Positions 14,948 to 22,124 of a DNA stretch of 33,189 nt are shown here, in pieces; position 1 is the stretch's first letter; every line of letters starts with the position of its first letter. The stretch spans positions 1 to 33,189 of the forward strand of contig JAJYBV010000031.1 in the NCBI GenBank assembly GCA_021778805.1, in the 5' to 3' direction. The position numbers and the translations under genes were made by a program. This DNA comes from Chloroflexota bacterium. Its GTDB lineage: Bacteria; Chloroflexota; Ktedonobacteria; Ktedonobacterales; JACDGC01. The notes beneath the pieces were generated by a model, which had not been told where the DNA came from, did no database searches, and saw only the letters and a program-made list of their open reading frames with translations.

Positions 14948-15847
14948 ATGTTTCACAGAACACCCAGAGACTCCAGACCACTTCAGGACGATATTACTGC
15001 CCCTCAGTGGACCATTTCATCTGCCGAAAGGCATATCGAGCCGCTGGGCCACGGCGTTCCTTGGGGAACACTGCGAATTGTTAACGATCCCCATAACACC
15101 GAGCCATATGTATTAGTAAATAAAGCAATCGCCATCGGCCGCGGCAAAGAAAATGATGTCATTTTGCATGACGAAAGAATTTCGCGGCTGCACGCCGTGC
15201 TGCTCTTTGAAAATGGCGCAGCATTTGCGCTCGATCCCGGCGCAACAAATGGAATTATTATTAACGGCAAGCCGCTGCGCGGAAAAGGCCAATTGCAGCA
15301 CAGCGCTTCGATAGAAATTGTTGATACGCATTTTTTATTTTTATATTCCGATGAGTCTGGCTTAGCGAATAAATTAACTCAGGAAACCGATGAGTTTTTT
15401 AAAGAAAGCTCTTCAAATATTCCCCTGCCATCCAACATCAGCGCCAGATTCACTACCGTACACGGCCCCGAAGCAGGCCGCAGCTGGCCAATTTCACCAC
15501 CAACCACCACAATTGGGCGGCAAAGCGATAATATCATCTGCATACCTTCAAGTTCTGTTTCACGCCATCATGCAATTATTGCAGTACAGCCGGCCGGATT
15601 GTTCATCATCAATCTTTCTTCCAGCGGAGTTCAGGTGAACGGTGAATTTATTACTGCGCCGCAGCGTATTCAAGGCGGGGACCATATTCAAATTGGTGAT
15701 TGTGTGTATATTATTGAAGGTTCTGTTCCATCGCCGACGGTAGATACACTGCCAACACAAAATATACAAGCTATCAACAAACAAACTGAATACCTTTCAA
15801 ACAATCCCGATAGTACGTTTCACCAGTTTAAACCGCGTAAACCCTAA
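14948..15847 (+). CDS. Protein with two FHA (forkhead-associated) domains
   Basis: A 299-residue soluble protein with two phosphothreonine-binding FHA domains and no signal peptide or helix. Domain 1 at about 55-132 has IGRGKENDVIL, SRLHA and TNGIIING. Domain 2 at about 168-256 has IGRQSDNIICI, SRHHAII and SSGVQVNG. Both retain the Arg of GR and the Ser-Arg-x-His core that contact the phosphopeptide, so both should bind. A 30-residue linker separates them and the tail is short and polar. Such proteins act as adaptors for Ser/Thr kinase signalling; no kinase gene is in this window. Start: ATG at 14948, with GGTGAAGG about 9 bases upstream. Confidence 0.85.
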   Translation: MFHRTPRDSRPLQDDITAPQWTISSAERHIEPLGHGVPWGTLRIVNDPHNTEPYVLVNKAIAIGRGKENDVILHDERISRLHAVLLFENGAAFALDPGATNGIIINGKPLRGKGQLQHSASIEIVDTHFLFLYSDESGLANKLTQETDEFFKESSSNIPLPSNISARFTTVHGPEAGRSWPISPPTTTIGRQSDNIICIPSSSVSRHHAIIAVQPAGLFIINLSSSGVQVNGEFITAPQRIQGGDHIQIGDCVYIIEGSVPSPTVDTLPTQNIQAINKQTEYLSNNPDSTFHQFKPRKP

Positions 15848-15917
15848 TATCGGCCGCAAATACGCCACTGTATGCATTTCTGACGCAGATAGCTTATAAT
15901 TATAGTACGGTTTTTTC

Positions 15918-15974
15918 AGCCGCATTACCGATTTTGGTGCAATGCGGCTCCGGCTTTATGCTTTGCGCATAAGC
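15918..15974 (+). promoter_or_regulatory. Two tandem hairpins in the tdh-kbl leader
   Basis: AGCCGCATT (15918-15926) pairs with AATGCGGCT (15941-15949), and GCTTTATGC (15953-15961) pairs with GCATAAGC (15967-15974, one bulged T). They lie 106-162 bp before the tdh start, downstream of a TATAAT at 15895-15900 that may be the -10 box. No T-run follows on the plus strand, so they are not simple terminators. A structured leader or mRNA-stabilising role is possible. Confidence 0.35.
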
Positions 15975-16079
15975 TGAAAGATGCGGCGTTGGCTTTCAAA
16001 AATCGTTGCGCATCTGTTAAGCTATCGCCTGAATCTTACTTTTAATTTTGTAAACGCGCTCAAAGGAGAGTTGCCAAAA

Positions 16080-17135
16080 ATGTCTGTTCCATCTCACATG
16101 TGGGCTATACGCAAACAAGCCGCCGCGCCTGGCCTGGAACGTATAAAAATAGAAACCCCAAAAATCGGTTCATCCGATATCTTGGTAAAAGTACGCGCTG
16201 CTTCTATCTGCGGCACTGATATGCATATTTATGAATGGGACCCATGGGCGCAAGGCAGGGTTCACCCGCCATTAACTGTGGGACATGAATTTTGCGGCAA
16301 TGTTGTACAAGTAGGCAGCGAAGTTCATAGTATTCAAATCGGTGATTATATTTCCGGTGAAACCCATATCGTTTGCGGTGTGTGCGAATTTTGCCGCACC
16401 GGCCGCGGGCATTTGTGCCCGAATACCCGCATTATCGGCGTCGATCGCGATGGCGCATGGGCAGAATATGTTGCCATTCCTGCGGTTAACGCATGGAAGA
16501 ATCCTCTGGATCTTCCACCTTATCTGGCTACATTAAAAGAAAACTTCGGCAACGCTGTTCATACCGCGTTTTCTGTAGATATCCGTTCAAAAAGTGTTTT
16601 GGTTACAGGCTGCGGCCCTGTTGGGGTAATGTCCATTCCGGTTGCCAAAGCATGCGGCGCTCGCCAAGTAATCGCCACCGATATTTCCGAATATCGGCTG
16701 GATTTAGCCAAAACGCTCGGCGCAGATATCATCATCAATTCTGCAGATCCCGGCGCGGCGCAGAAAATCTTAGACGCCACCGATGGTTTGGGTGTAGATA
16801 CTTGGCTGGAGATGTCTGGCGCGGCGGCGGCGATATCGCAAGGTTTTACCGCACTGAAATCTGGCGGTGAAGTTGCAATGCTGGGTTTGCCATCGAAACC
16901 GATGATGTTTGACTTAGCAAATTGGATTATCTTTAAAGGCGCTGTTGTACACGGCATAGAAGGCCGCCGACTGTGGGAAACATGGTTTCAGGCTGAAGGA
17001 TTACTTCATAGCGGCGCCGTAAATCTTGAAAAAATAGTAACACACACTTTTCCTTTTGCCGCTTATCAGGAAGCGCTCCACGTCATGGAATCGGGCAAAA
17101 GCGGCAAAGTTGTGCTGTTATTTGATGAGGAGTAA
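16080..17135 (+). CDS. tdh: L-threonine 3-dehydrogenase
   Basis: A 351-residue zinc-dependent medium-chain dehydrogenase that oxidises L-threonine to 2-amino-3-ketobutyrate with NAD+. The catalytic-zinc Cys lies in ASICGTDMHIYEWD, followed by VGHEFCG with the second ligand His. Four cysteines for the structural zinc are in CGVCEFCRTGRGHLCPN. The Rossmann fold has VTGCGPVGVMSIPVAKACGA and the acidic residue of IATDISEYR for NAD. The GTDMHIYEWD segment is characteristic of Tdh rather than alcohol dehydrogenases. Start: ATG at 16080, because AAAGGAGAG lies about 10 bases upstream; a longer frame from 15981 has no such site. It is followed after 4 bp by kbl, which uses its product. Confidence 0.96.
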   Translation: MSVPSHMWAIRKQAAAPGLERIKIETPKIGSSDILVKVRAASICGTDMHIYEWDPWAQGRVHPPLTVGHEFCGNVVQVGSEVHSIQIGDYISGETHIVCGVCEFCRTGRGHLCPNTRIIGVDRDGAWAEYVAIPAVNAWKNPLDLPPYLATLKENFGNAVHTAFSVDIRSKSVLVTGCGPVGVMSIPVAKACGARQVIATDISEYRLDLAKTLGADIIINSADPGAAQKILDATDGLGVDTWLEMSGAAAAISQGFTALKSGGEVAMLGLPSKPMMFDLANWIIFKGAVVHGIEGRRLWETWFQAEGLLHSGAVNLEKIVTHTFPFAAYQEALHVMESGKSGKVVLLFDEE

Positions 17136-17139
17136 AGCT

Positions 17140-18324
17140 ATGGGCAATCCGCTTGGTTGGCTAGATGATTCTTTGCAAGAATTGCGTGATAAAAAATTAT
17201 ATAACAACATTCGCGCCATCGAATCCCCACAAGGCGCATGGCTGACGGTAGACGGCCGCAATGTGCTGAATTTCTGCTCAAATAATTATTTGGGTTTAGC
17301 AAATAACCCGCGCTTAAAGCAAGCCGCTAAAGACGCCATCGACAAATATGGAATCGGCCCGGCCGCGGTGCGAACTATTGCCGGCACGATGAGCATGCAT
17401 ATCGAATTAGAGAAACGGCTGGCGGCCTTTAAAGAAGCGGAAGCTGCTATTGTGTTTCAGTCGGGGTTTACCTCGAATTTAGGAACCATCCCCGCGCTGG
17501 TTGGCCCGGGAGATGTTATTTTCTCAGACGCGCTGAACCACGCCAGCATTATCGATGGATGCCGCTTAAGCCGGGCTGAAAACATCCGCTACGATCATAT
17601 CAGCCCGGAAAGTTTAAAAGCCCAGCTGCAGGAAAAACGCAGCCAATTTACCAAAGCCATCATTATCACCGACGGCGTGTTCAGTATGGATGGAGATATT
17701 GCTCCATTGCCGGAATTAGCAGAACTTGCCCGCGAATATGATTGCATGATGATGGTTGATGACGCCCATGGTGAAGGTGTTATGGGCCATGGCGGCCGAG
17801 GTATCGTACATCATTTTGGTCTGCAAGGCAAAATAGATGTTGAAGTAGGCACTCTTTCAAAAGCATTTGGCGTTGTCGGAGGGTATATTGCCGGCAAAGC
17901 AAACATTGTAGAGTGGCTGCGGCAGCGCGCGCGCCCATTTTTATTTTCTTCGGCGCTTACCGTTCCGGATACTGCGGCGTGTTTAGAAGCCGTGCATATA
18001 TTAGAGGAAAGCGAAGCGCTAACCGAAAAGTTGTGGGAAAACACCCATTACTTTAAGGAAAAAATGCAGACACTTGGATTTAACACCGGCAAAAGTGTAA
18101 CCCCCATTACGCCAATTTTGCTCGGCGCTGAATCTCTGGCGCAAACATTCAGCCAAAAATTATTTGCCGAAAATGTTTTTGCCATGGCAATTGCCTTCCC
18201 TACGGTGCTGATGGGAACCGCACGCATCCGGGTAATGATATCTGCAGCGCACAGCAAAGAAGATTTAGATTTTGGAGTTGCGGCGTTTACAAAAATCGGC
18301 AAAGAAACCGGTGTACTTTCCTAA
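17140..18324 (+). CDS. kbl: Glycine C-acetyltransferase (2-amino-3-ketobutyrate CoA ligase)
   Basis: A 394-residue PLP-dependent enzyme of the alpha-oxoamine synthase family, which cleaves 2-amino-3-ketobutyrate with CoA to glycine and acetyl-CoA. Motifs: NNYLGLANNP near the N-terminus, GTMSMHIELE, FQSGFTSNLG, SDALNHASIIDGCRLS, the PLP-binding DDAHGEGVMG (Asp and His) and the Schiff-base lysine in GTLSKAFGVVGGY. Start: ATG at 17140 with GAGGAG 8 bases upstream, the ribosome binding site overlapping the end of tdh. A longer reading from 17056 would lie inside tdh. With tdh it forms the classic operon turning threonine into glycine plus acetyl-CoA. A small hairpin overlaps its stop (18314-18334) but lacks a T-run. 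Confidence 0.96.
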   Translation: MGNPLGWLDDSLQELRDKKLYNNIRAIESPQGAWLTVDGRNVLNFCSNNYLGLANNPRLKQAAKDAIDKYGIGPAAVRTIAGTMSMHIELEKRLAAFKEAEAAIVFQSGFTSNLGTIPALVGPGDVIFSDALNHASIIDGCRLSRAENIRYDHISPESLKAQLQEKRSQFTKAIIITDGVFSMDGDIAPLPELAELAREYDCMMMVDDAHGEGVMGHGGRGIVHHFGLQGKIDVEVGTLSKAFGVVGGYIAGKANIVEWLRQRARPFLFSSALTVPDTAACLEAVHILEESEALTEKLWENTHYFKEKMQTLGFNTGKSVTPITPILLGAESLAQTFSQKLFAENVFAMAIAFPTVLMGTARIRVMISAAHSKEDLDFGVAAFTKIGKETGVLS

Positions 18325-18349
18325 ATAGGAAGTAAAACTGTTTTGGATA

Positions 18350-18910
18350 TTACCGGTTTTGCAAAAGCAATGCCATAATAGCAAGCGCAGCGGTTGAATG
18401 CTGAATTTCACCGCTGCGAATCATTTCCTCAGCTTCGCGTAAAAATGCCCATTTGCGCGTAATGAGTTCGGTAGCCTCCGGAGCAGCCTGCGTAACAGTG
18501 ATCTTTGCGGCAGAGTAGCAGTAACTAAGCTGGGGAGAAATTCCGGCGCTTAACAAAAAAGTACCCAAAAGCCGCCAATCTTCCGCAAGCAGGCCGCCTT
18601 CTTCAAGCAGCTCACGCTGTGCGGCGACAAGCGGCGCTTCACCCAATTCTACGGAACCGCCGGGCAGCATCCATTTCCATTGCTGCGCCGGATACACAAA
18701 ATCACGGATGAGCATAATTCTTCCTAACTCATCCGTTGCGGCAATTGTGGCGTTATCCCCCGGATCTGCCACGCCATAAATACCTAAAGATCCATCCGGC
18801 CGGATAACATCATATTCAGTAACACGCATCCACTGATTGGTATACACCACATGTTCGGCGCATGTTTTCCATGGGCTGTTATCTGCGTCATCGGCAGTTC
18901 GGGGCGGCAT
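18350..18910 (-). CDS. NUDIX hydrolase, ADP-ribose-pyrophosphatase type
   Basis: A 186-residue NUDIX hydrolase, which splits nucleoside diphosphates linked to another moiety, using Mg2+. The NUDIX box matches the G-x5-E-x7-REUxEExGU pattern exactly: GSVELGE, then seven residues, then RELLEEGGL (about residues 99-121). The segment preceding it (WKTCAEHVVYTNQWMRVTEYDVIRPDG) is like that of ADP-ribose or sugar-nucleotide pyrophosphatases. The ATG at 18910 is preferred over the TTG at 18916; neither has a clear ribosome binding site. It follows the small basic ORF at 18931-19047 by 20 bp in the same direction, so the two may be co-transcribed. It converges with kbl with only 25 bp between the stops. 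Confidence 0.9.
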   Translation of the reverse strand: MPPRTADDADNSPWKTCAEHVVYTNQWMRVTEYDVIRPDGSLGIYGVADPGDNATIAATDELGRIMLIRDFVYPAQQWKWMLPGGSVELGEAPLVAAQRELLEEGGLLAEDWRLLGTFLLSAGISPQLSYCYSAAKITVTQAAPEATELITRKWAFLREAEEMIRSGEIQHSTAALAIMALLLQNR

Positions 18911-18930
18911 AAACAAAAAACGCGCGGCGG

Positions 18931-19047
18931 TTATACACCACGGCGCTGGCGCATTTTGCGGATAATATTACGTTTACGGCGGGCAAGCAGGCCGTGGCGC
19001 TTGTTGCGCGCGCGCAGTCTGGCAGTTGTGGCTCCTTTTCCGGACAT
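18931..19047 (-). CDS. Small highly basic protein, 38 residues, function unknown
   Basis: An ATG at 19047 opens a 38-codon frame ending at 18931. It begins MSGKGATTARLRARNK and continues with a run dominated by Arg and Lys (RRKRNIIRKMRQRRGV at the end). AAAGAGAG lies about 8-12 bases upstream. The extreme charge is like that of tiny ribosome-associated proteins such as the bTHX or AURKAIP1/COX24-type families, but I cannot match it to either. The ORF lies close ahead of the NUDIX gene on the same strand, consistent with a real gene in a small operon. It may bind rRNA or DNA. A chance ORF in GC-rich DNA remains possible. Confidence 0.6.
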   Translation of the reverse strand: MSGKGATTARLRARNKRHGLLARRKRNIIRKMRQRRGV

Positions 19048-19648
19048 GGAAATACTCTCTTTCTAAAATTCTGACGGCGGCAAATACACAAAAAATAATG
19101 CGATCTGCGCTGGCGCCGAGCGTGTTCAGTATAACACAGCAAATTTCTATCTGTTGATCTATTGTACCACCATCCAAGCAAAACATCAAACAAAGGCGAC
19201 TTGCTGGTAAACCAGCGTGCGGCAACGCTTCCGGCCGCATTGCTGATGGTCTTTAACATGTAAACAGGGACAAGAAATTCGTAACGCGGTATTCAAGAGC
19301 AACCACAAGGGTCGCCCCTACCGGATTGAGTGACCTCATGTGTACCGCGCGGTGTTTTATTTTTATAAATAGTTTTTGGGGACACCCCAAGCCCCGCGCA
19401 AAGGGCAGGCGCCCCTTACGTATCCCGGCGCGCAGTCATTGGAATAGCCATTCCTTGCTTTACCCCTAAGTAGTTGCGAAAAATAAGCTTTTAGCGCATA
19501 ATTTGCTAAACAACTTATTAATATAGCATATAATATACAAGTGGTATGCGGAGATGTTGCACACAAGCCGCATAGTATTTAATTTCAAAAAATATGCGCT
19601 GTTCATTGTGAAACACTACGCATAATTTTGTATATGGAGCAGAAGTTT
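19048..19648. other. Repeat-bearing intergenic region
   Basis: A 600-bp gap between divergent genes. It carries the inverted copy of the palindromic repeat (19378-19466) and, at about 19293-19320, a different short motif (GCAACCACAAGGGTCGCCCCTAC) of the kind often dispersed in bacterial intergenic DNA. A TATACT hexamer on the minus strand, about 85 bp upstream of the small basic ORF, may be its -10 box. I see no further gene. Confidence 0.4.
19378..19466 (-). repeat. Palindromic repeat, copy 2 (inverted, truncated)
   Basis: Read on the minus strand this matches copy 1 (301-400) in order: GGGGTAAAGCAAGGAATGGC, ATTCCAATGACTG, a variable part, AAGGGGCGCCTGCCC, TTGCGCGGGG, and TTGGGGTGTCCCC. Only one terminal arm is present; the region beyond the GGGGTGTCCCC core does not resemble the other arm of copy 1. 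The two copies are therefore homologous but one is partial. Confidence 0.65.
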
Positions 19649-20152
19649 ATGACTTCACAACAACCAAGTCTTATATCCACTCAGGAAATAAAAAGCGCGA
19701 TGAAATGGGGAGGAATCCTTGGCTTATCAAGTTACGTATTTTCAATTATTATCAATATTATAGAAGGACTCATTTTTAAAAGCGGCGGCACAAATGTTCA
19801 AACTAATCCCGGGCTGCTGATACCAATTTGTATGGGTCTTTTCATTCTTGTTTTCGCTACATATATCGCCGGATATCTTCCTGCTTCCGAAACCGGAAAA
19901 TATAGGCCGGGAGTTGCAGGGGCGCTTATTTCATACATCTTATCTTTCGTACTCGCCAAAATTTATCTTCCAAATTTACCCGGTTCACCAACGGTAACAC
20001 AAACAAACAGCAATGGAGCCGCAACAGTTATCACCGGGGTAGTCGGATTTATTTTAGTTCTGCTTATCATCACCGGGGTCGGCTGGCTTGGAGCTTTTTA
20101 TGGCTGCAAACATCTCAATACCCCCAAAAAGAAAAAAAACCGCGAATCATAA
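19649..20152 (+). CDS. Small four-helix membrane protein, function unknown
   Basis: A 167-residue integral membrane protein. Hydrophobic segments at about 18-40 (WGGILGLSSYVFSIIINIIE), 56-76 (LLIPICMGLFILVFATYIAGYL), 89-104 and 130-152 (ITGVVGFILVLLIITGVGWL) suggest four helices, with a lysine-rich cytoplasmic C-terminus (KKKKNRES). A Thr/Asn/Ser stretch links helices three and four. I recognise no domain. Start: the ATG at 19649 with GGAG 10 bases upstream; the upstream TTG at 19628 lacks a site. The next gene, a membrane-anchored Mrr-like nuclease, begins 11 bp after it, so they form a probable two-gene unit. Confidence 0.75.
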   Translation: MTSQQPSLISTQEIKSAMKWGGILGLSSYVFSIIINIIEGLIFKSGGTNVQTNPGLLIPICMGLFILVFATYIAGYLPASETGKYRPGVAGALISYILSFVLAKIYLPNLPGSPTVTQTNSNGAATVITGVVGFILVLLIITGVGWLGAFYGCKHLNTPKKKKNRES

Positions 20153-20163
20153 AGGATGATAGT

Positions 20164-20811
20164 ATGGTAAAATCAAAGAAACGCAAAAATCAGCGTTTCC
20201 CATTTGTTGGATTGATCTTATTTCTCATTTTCATGGCTTTTTACGCAGTTTTTGATAACCCTCAGAATCATTTTTTTACATATTTAGCTGCTATAGCGGC
20301 GTTGGGGCTGCTGTTTATAGTTGCGCCGCTATTCATTATCTCTTTAACGCGGCGTTCTGGCGCAACAGGACTTATAGAACAATTGGGTTATCCGCTTAGA
20401 AATATTCATGCGCAATCACTGGAAGAAATGCAGAATATGACACCGATGGAATTTGAACATTTCGTTGGCTCTTTATTTCAAAAGCAAGGGTATAGCGTTA
20501 CAGTAACCGGTAAAACCGGTGATAACGGCATTGATATTGAATTATCCACAATCATCAATGGCGCACAAAAACGCAGTGTTGCGCAATGCAAACGCTACAA
20601 AGGATCGGTTGGGGAAAGCATTGTCCGCGAATTTTACGGATCTTACGCCGGATCCGCAGAACATGGCTATTTAGTAACAACCGGAACCTTTACCAATCCC
20701 GCAAAAATATGGGCGCAGAATCGGCCGCTAACATTAATTGACGGACATGAATTAGTGCACTGGGCGGCAAAGGTACAGCAAACATCCGGAACTTCAGCGG
20801 GCGTTATTTAA
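20164..20811 (+). CDS. Membrane-anchored Mrr-family restriction endonuclease-like protein
   Basis: A 215-residue protein with two N-terminal transmembrane helices (about 13-30 and 38-60) and a C-terminal Mrr_cat PD-(D/E)xK nuclease-like domain (about 90-205). The opening MTPMEFEHFVGSLFQKQGYSV is the usual start of the domain. The active-site set is visible: an acidic Glu in MEFE, Asp124 in GDNGIDIEL, and Gln141-x-Lys143 in AQCKRYKG. Soluble Mrr cleaves methylated DNA. The membrane-tethered form is widespread but its role is unclear, and could be defence against incoming DNA or DNA uptake and turnover. Start: ATG at 20164 with AAAGGA about 8 bases upstream. It pairs with the small membrane protein 11 bp upstream. 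Confidence 0.85.
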   Translation: MVKSKKRKNQRFPFVGLILFLIFMAFYAVFDNPQNHFFTYLAAIAALGLLFIVAPLFIISLTRRSGATGLIEQLGYPLRNIHAQSLEEMQNMTPMEFEHFVGSLFQKQGYSVTVTGKTGDNGIDIELSTIINGAQKRSVAQCKRYKGSVGESIVREFYGSYAGSAEHGYLVTTGTFTNPAKIWAQNRPLTLIDGHELVHWAAKVQQTSGTSAGVI

Positions 20812-20826
20812 CAAGAAGGCGCCCGC
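20797..20826. terminator. Possible hairpin between convergent genes
   Basis: GCGGGCG (20797-20803) pairs with CGCCCGC (20820-20826) across a 16-base loop containing the stop of the Mrr-like gene. No clear T-run follows, so it is at best a weak or factor-assisted terminator for the converging transcripts. Confidence 0.3.
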
Positions 20827-20836
20827 ATTGCAAATC

Positions 20837-21574
20837 TTATTCAGCGCCGGCAGATGAATCGCTATCGGTGGTTTTACGGCGCGCGCGTTTGGGTTTTTCC
20901 ACCGGACCAGCAGATGAATCGACCGGAGAATCGCTATAGCCGCCAAAATCAGGCTTATTTTGTGTAATTGTAAAGCCGTTTCCGGTAGATTCAACCGGAG
21001 GGTAGAGCGGCGCAAACGAGCCGGTAGTTGATTGGGCAGGCGCGTTATTTGAAAAAGTTACTTGCGCGGTAGGTGTCAGCGCAATATCTGACGGACGATT
21101 TTGTGAAACTTGCGTTCGCGAGCGAAAATCTTTATTGGGGCGAGACGCAATAAATGATGTGGCGCGTTCTTCAATCCAAACAACATCACCTTCCAAAATT
21201 GTACGCATCTCCAAAATCGACTGCTGAGCCGCAGGATCTGCCGCGCTTAATGGCAGCAATGCTGTTAAGCGTTCTATAACAAGGCGTTGATGATGAGCAA
21301 AAATACGCAATCGCTCCGGGTATAGTTCCTGCGAAAGCACATACATTGCAAAATCGGAAATATTTTGGCTTGGTGTACCGCCGATAGCCGTTATACGATC
21401 TCGCAAACCAATACAAATAGACACTTCATGCGCGCCGATTCGCTGCATGGTGTTGCGTTCGCGGGGATCCGTCGCCATGGCAGTTAAGCCAATCATGGCT
21501 TCGATAGCTGCCCGCTCTTCTTCTAACATTTCGTTAAGCATTTTAATCATTTGCGAACCTGATGCGCGCTGCAT
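20837..21574 (-). CDS. Ferritin-like domain protein with disordered C-terminal tail
   Basis: A 245-residue protein. Residues 8-145 look like a four-helix ferritin-like bundle: helix one MIKMLNEMLEEERAAIEAMIG, helix two RNTMQRIGAHEVSICIGLRDRI, then two longer helices containing ERLRIFAHHQRLVIERL and ILEGDVVWIEERATSFI. Glu and His pairs (EEERAAIEAM, GAHE, HHQ, EGDVVWIEE) could bind metal, as in rubrerythrin-like or DUF6306-type proteins; the assignment is by pattern. The last 90 residues are Pro/Ser/Asn-rich and disordered, ending in a basic Lys/Arg patch and SSAGAE. Start: ATG at 21574 with AGAGGA about 5 bases upstream. It converges with the Mrr-like gene. Confidence 0.65.
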   Translation of the reverse strand: MQRASGSQMIKMLNEMLEEERAAIEAMIGLTAMATDPRERNTMQRIGAHEVSICIGLRDRITAIGGTPSQNISDFAMYVLSQELYPERLRIFAHHQRLVIERLTALLPLSAADPAAQQSILEMRTILEGDVVWIEERATSFIASRPNKDFRSRTQVSQNRPSDIALTPTAQVTFSNNAPAQSTTGSFAPLYPPVESTGNGFTITQNKPDFGGYSDSPVDSSAGPVEKPKRARRKTTDSDSSAGAE

Positions 21575-21750
21575 AGCATCCTCTTTTTATACATGAAAAA
21601 TTTTGCGCAAATCATCTGAAATGCGCCTGAAAACTATGTATAGTGTATCATATCGGCAAATTCTTTGCATATGAAATAGTATCAATTCAGTGCAACAAAA
21701 TTTTTTTTGGATGCAGTAGTTCTTGCAATTGCCTGCCTCACCCCCAATGC

Positions 21751-21780
21751 TTGACATTTGAATCCCTTATAGTGTATAGT
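21751..21780 (+). promoter_or_regulatory. Sigma-70-type promoter ahead of leader ORF and ABC exporter
   Basis: A perfect TTGACA -35 hexamer at 21751-21756 is followed after 18 bp by TATAGT at 21775-21780, a good -10 box. The transcript would start near 21787 and run through the leader ORF (21812-21916) into the ABC exporter genes, giving a leader of about 340 nt. Confidence 0.7.
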
Positions 21781-21811
21781 AAGTGTATTACCACATTAAA
21801 GGATAGCTTCG

Positions 21812-21916
21812 ATGAATAATAGGAAATCGGCATTGCTTACCGCAGTACCTAACTCTGCTGTACGGCCCCTCCATGCCTTTGTTCCTGCTATCCGCATTGT
21901 AATAGACATCTATTAA
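21812..21916 (+). CDS. Candidate leader peptide, 34 residues, upstream of ABC exporter
   Basis: A short ORF starts with ATG at 21812, 8 bases after AAAGGA (21798-21803) and about 25 bp after the predicted transcription start. It encodes a 34-residue peptide (MNNRKSALLTAVPNSAVRP... IVIDIY) ending in TAA at 21914-21916. Promoter, ribosome binding site and ORF are in the order expected for a regulatory leader peptide, like those preceding antibiotic-resistance ABC genes. The distance to the ABC start (208 bp) is long, and no matching attenuator is obvious. It could also be an untranslated chance ORF. Confidence 0.45.
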   Translation: MNNRKSALLTAVPNSAVRPLHAFVPAIRIVIDIY

Positions 21917-22124
21917 GTCCTTCCATTACTTGCCAGCGGCGATTCAAAGCAGGAGCTTTCCCAGCTAACTGCCACCCGCGCGCATGGTCCTCCCTTTTGT
22001 ATATACTTTGCGGCGCTGTGCTTTTGCGCTGGGATTTCCATCCGGCCTACACAAGACTTATTGCTGTAAGCTTTTTACCGCAAATTTCTCTCAACATTTG
22101 TATATACAAGAGGTATTTCCAGTT

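Larger units (their letters stand above)
21575..22124. other. Intergenic region with promoter and leader ORF
   Basis: A 550-bp gap between the divergent ferritin-like and ABC-exporter genes. It holds a good plus-strand promoter (21751-21780) and a short ORF with a ribosome binding site (21812-21916). The 200 bp between the ORF and the ABC gene have several partial inverted repeats (around 22012-22040) but no clear terminator. An 8-T run occurs near 21710. Confidence 0.5.

Noticed and set aside
14802-15116. A 104-codon plus-strand frame overlapping the start of the FHA gene
   Set aside because: It overlaps the FHA gene's first 170 bases in a different frame and has no recognisable domain; the FHA start at 14948 has a better ribosome binding site.
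16493-16870. A 125-codon frame within tdh
   Set aside because: It overlaps the conserved Rossmann region of tdh in another frame and has a random, Arg/Ser-rich composition.
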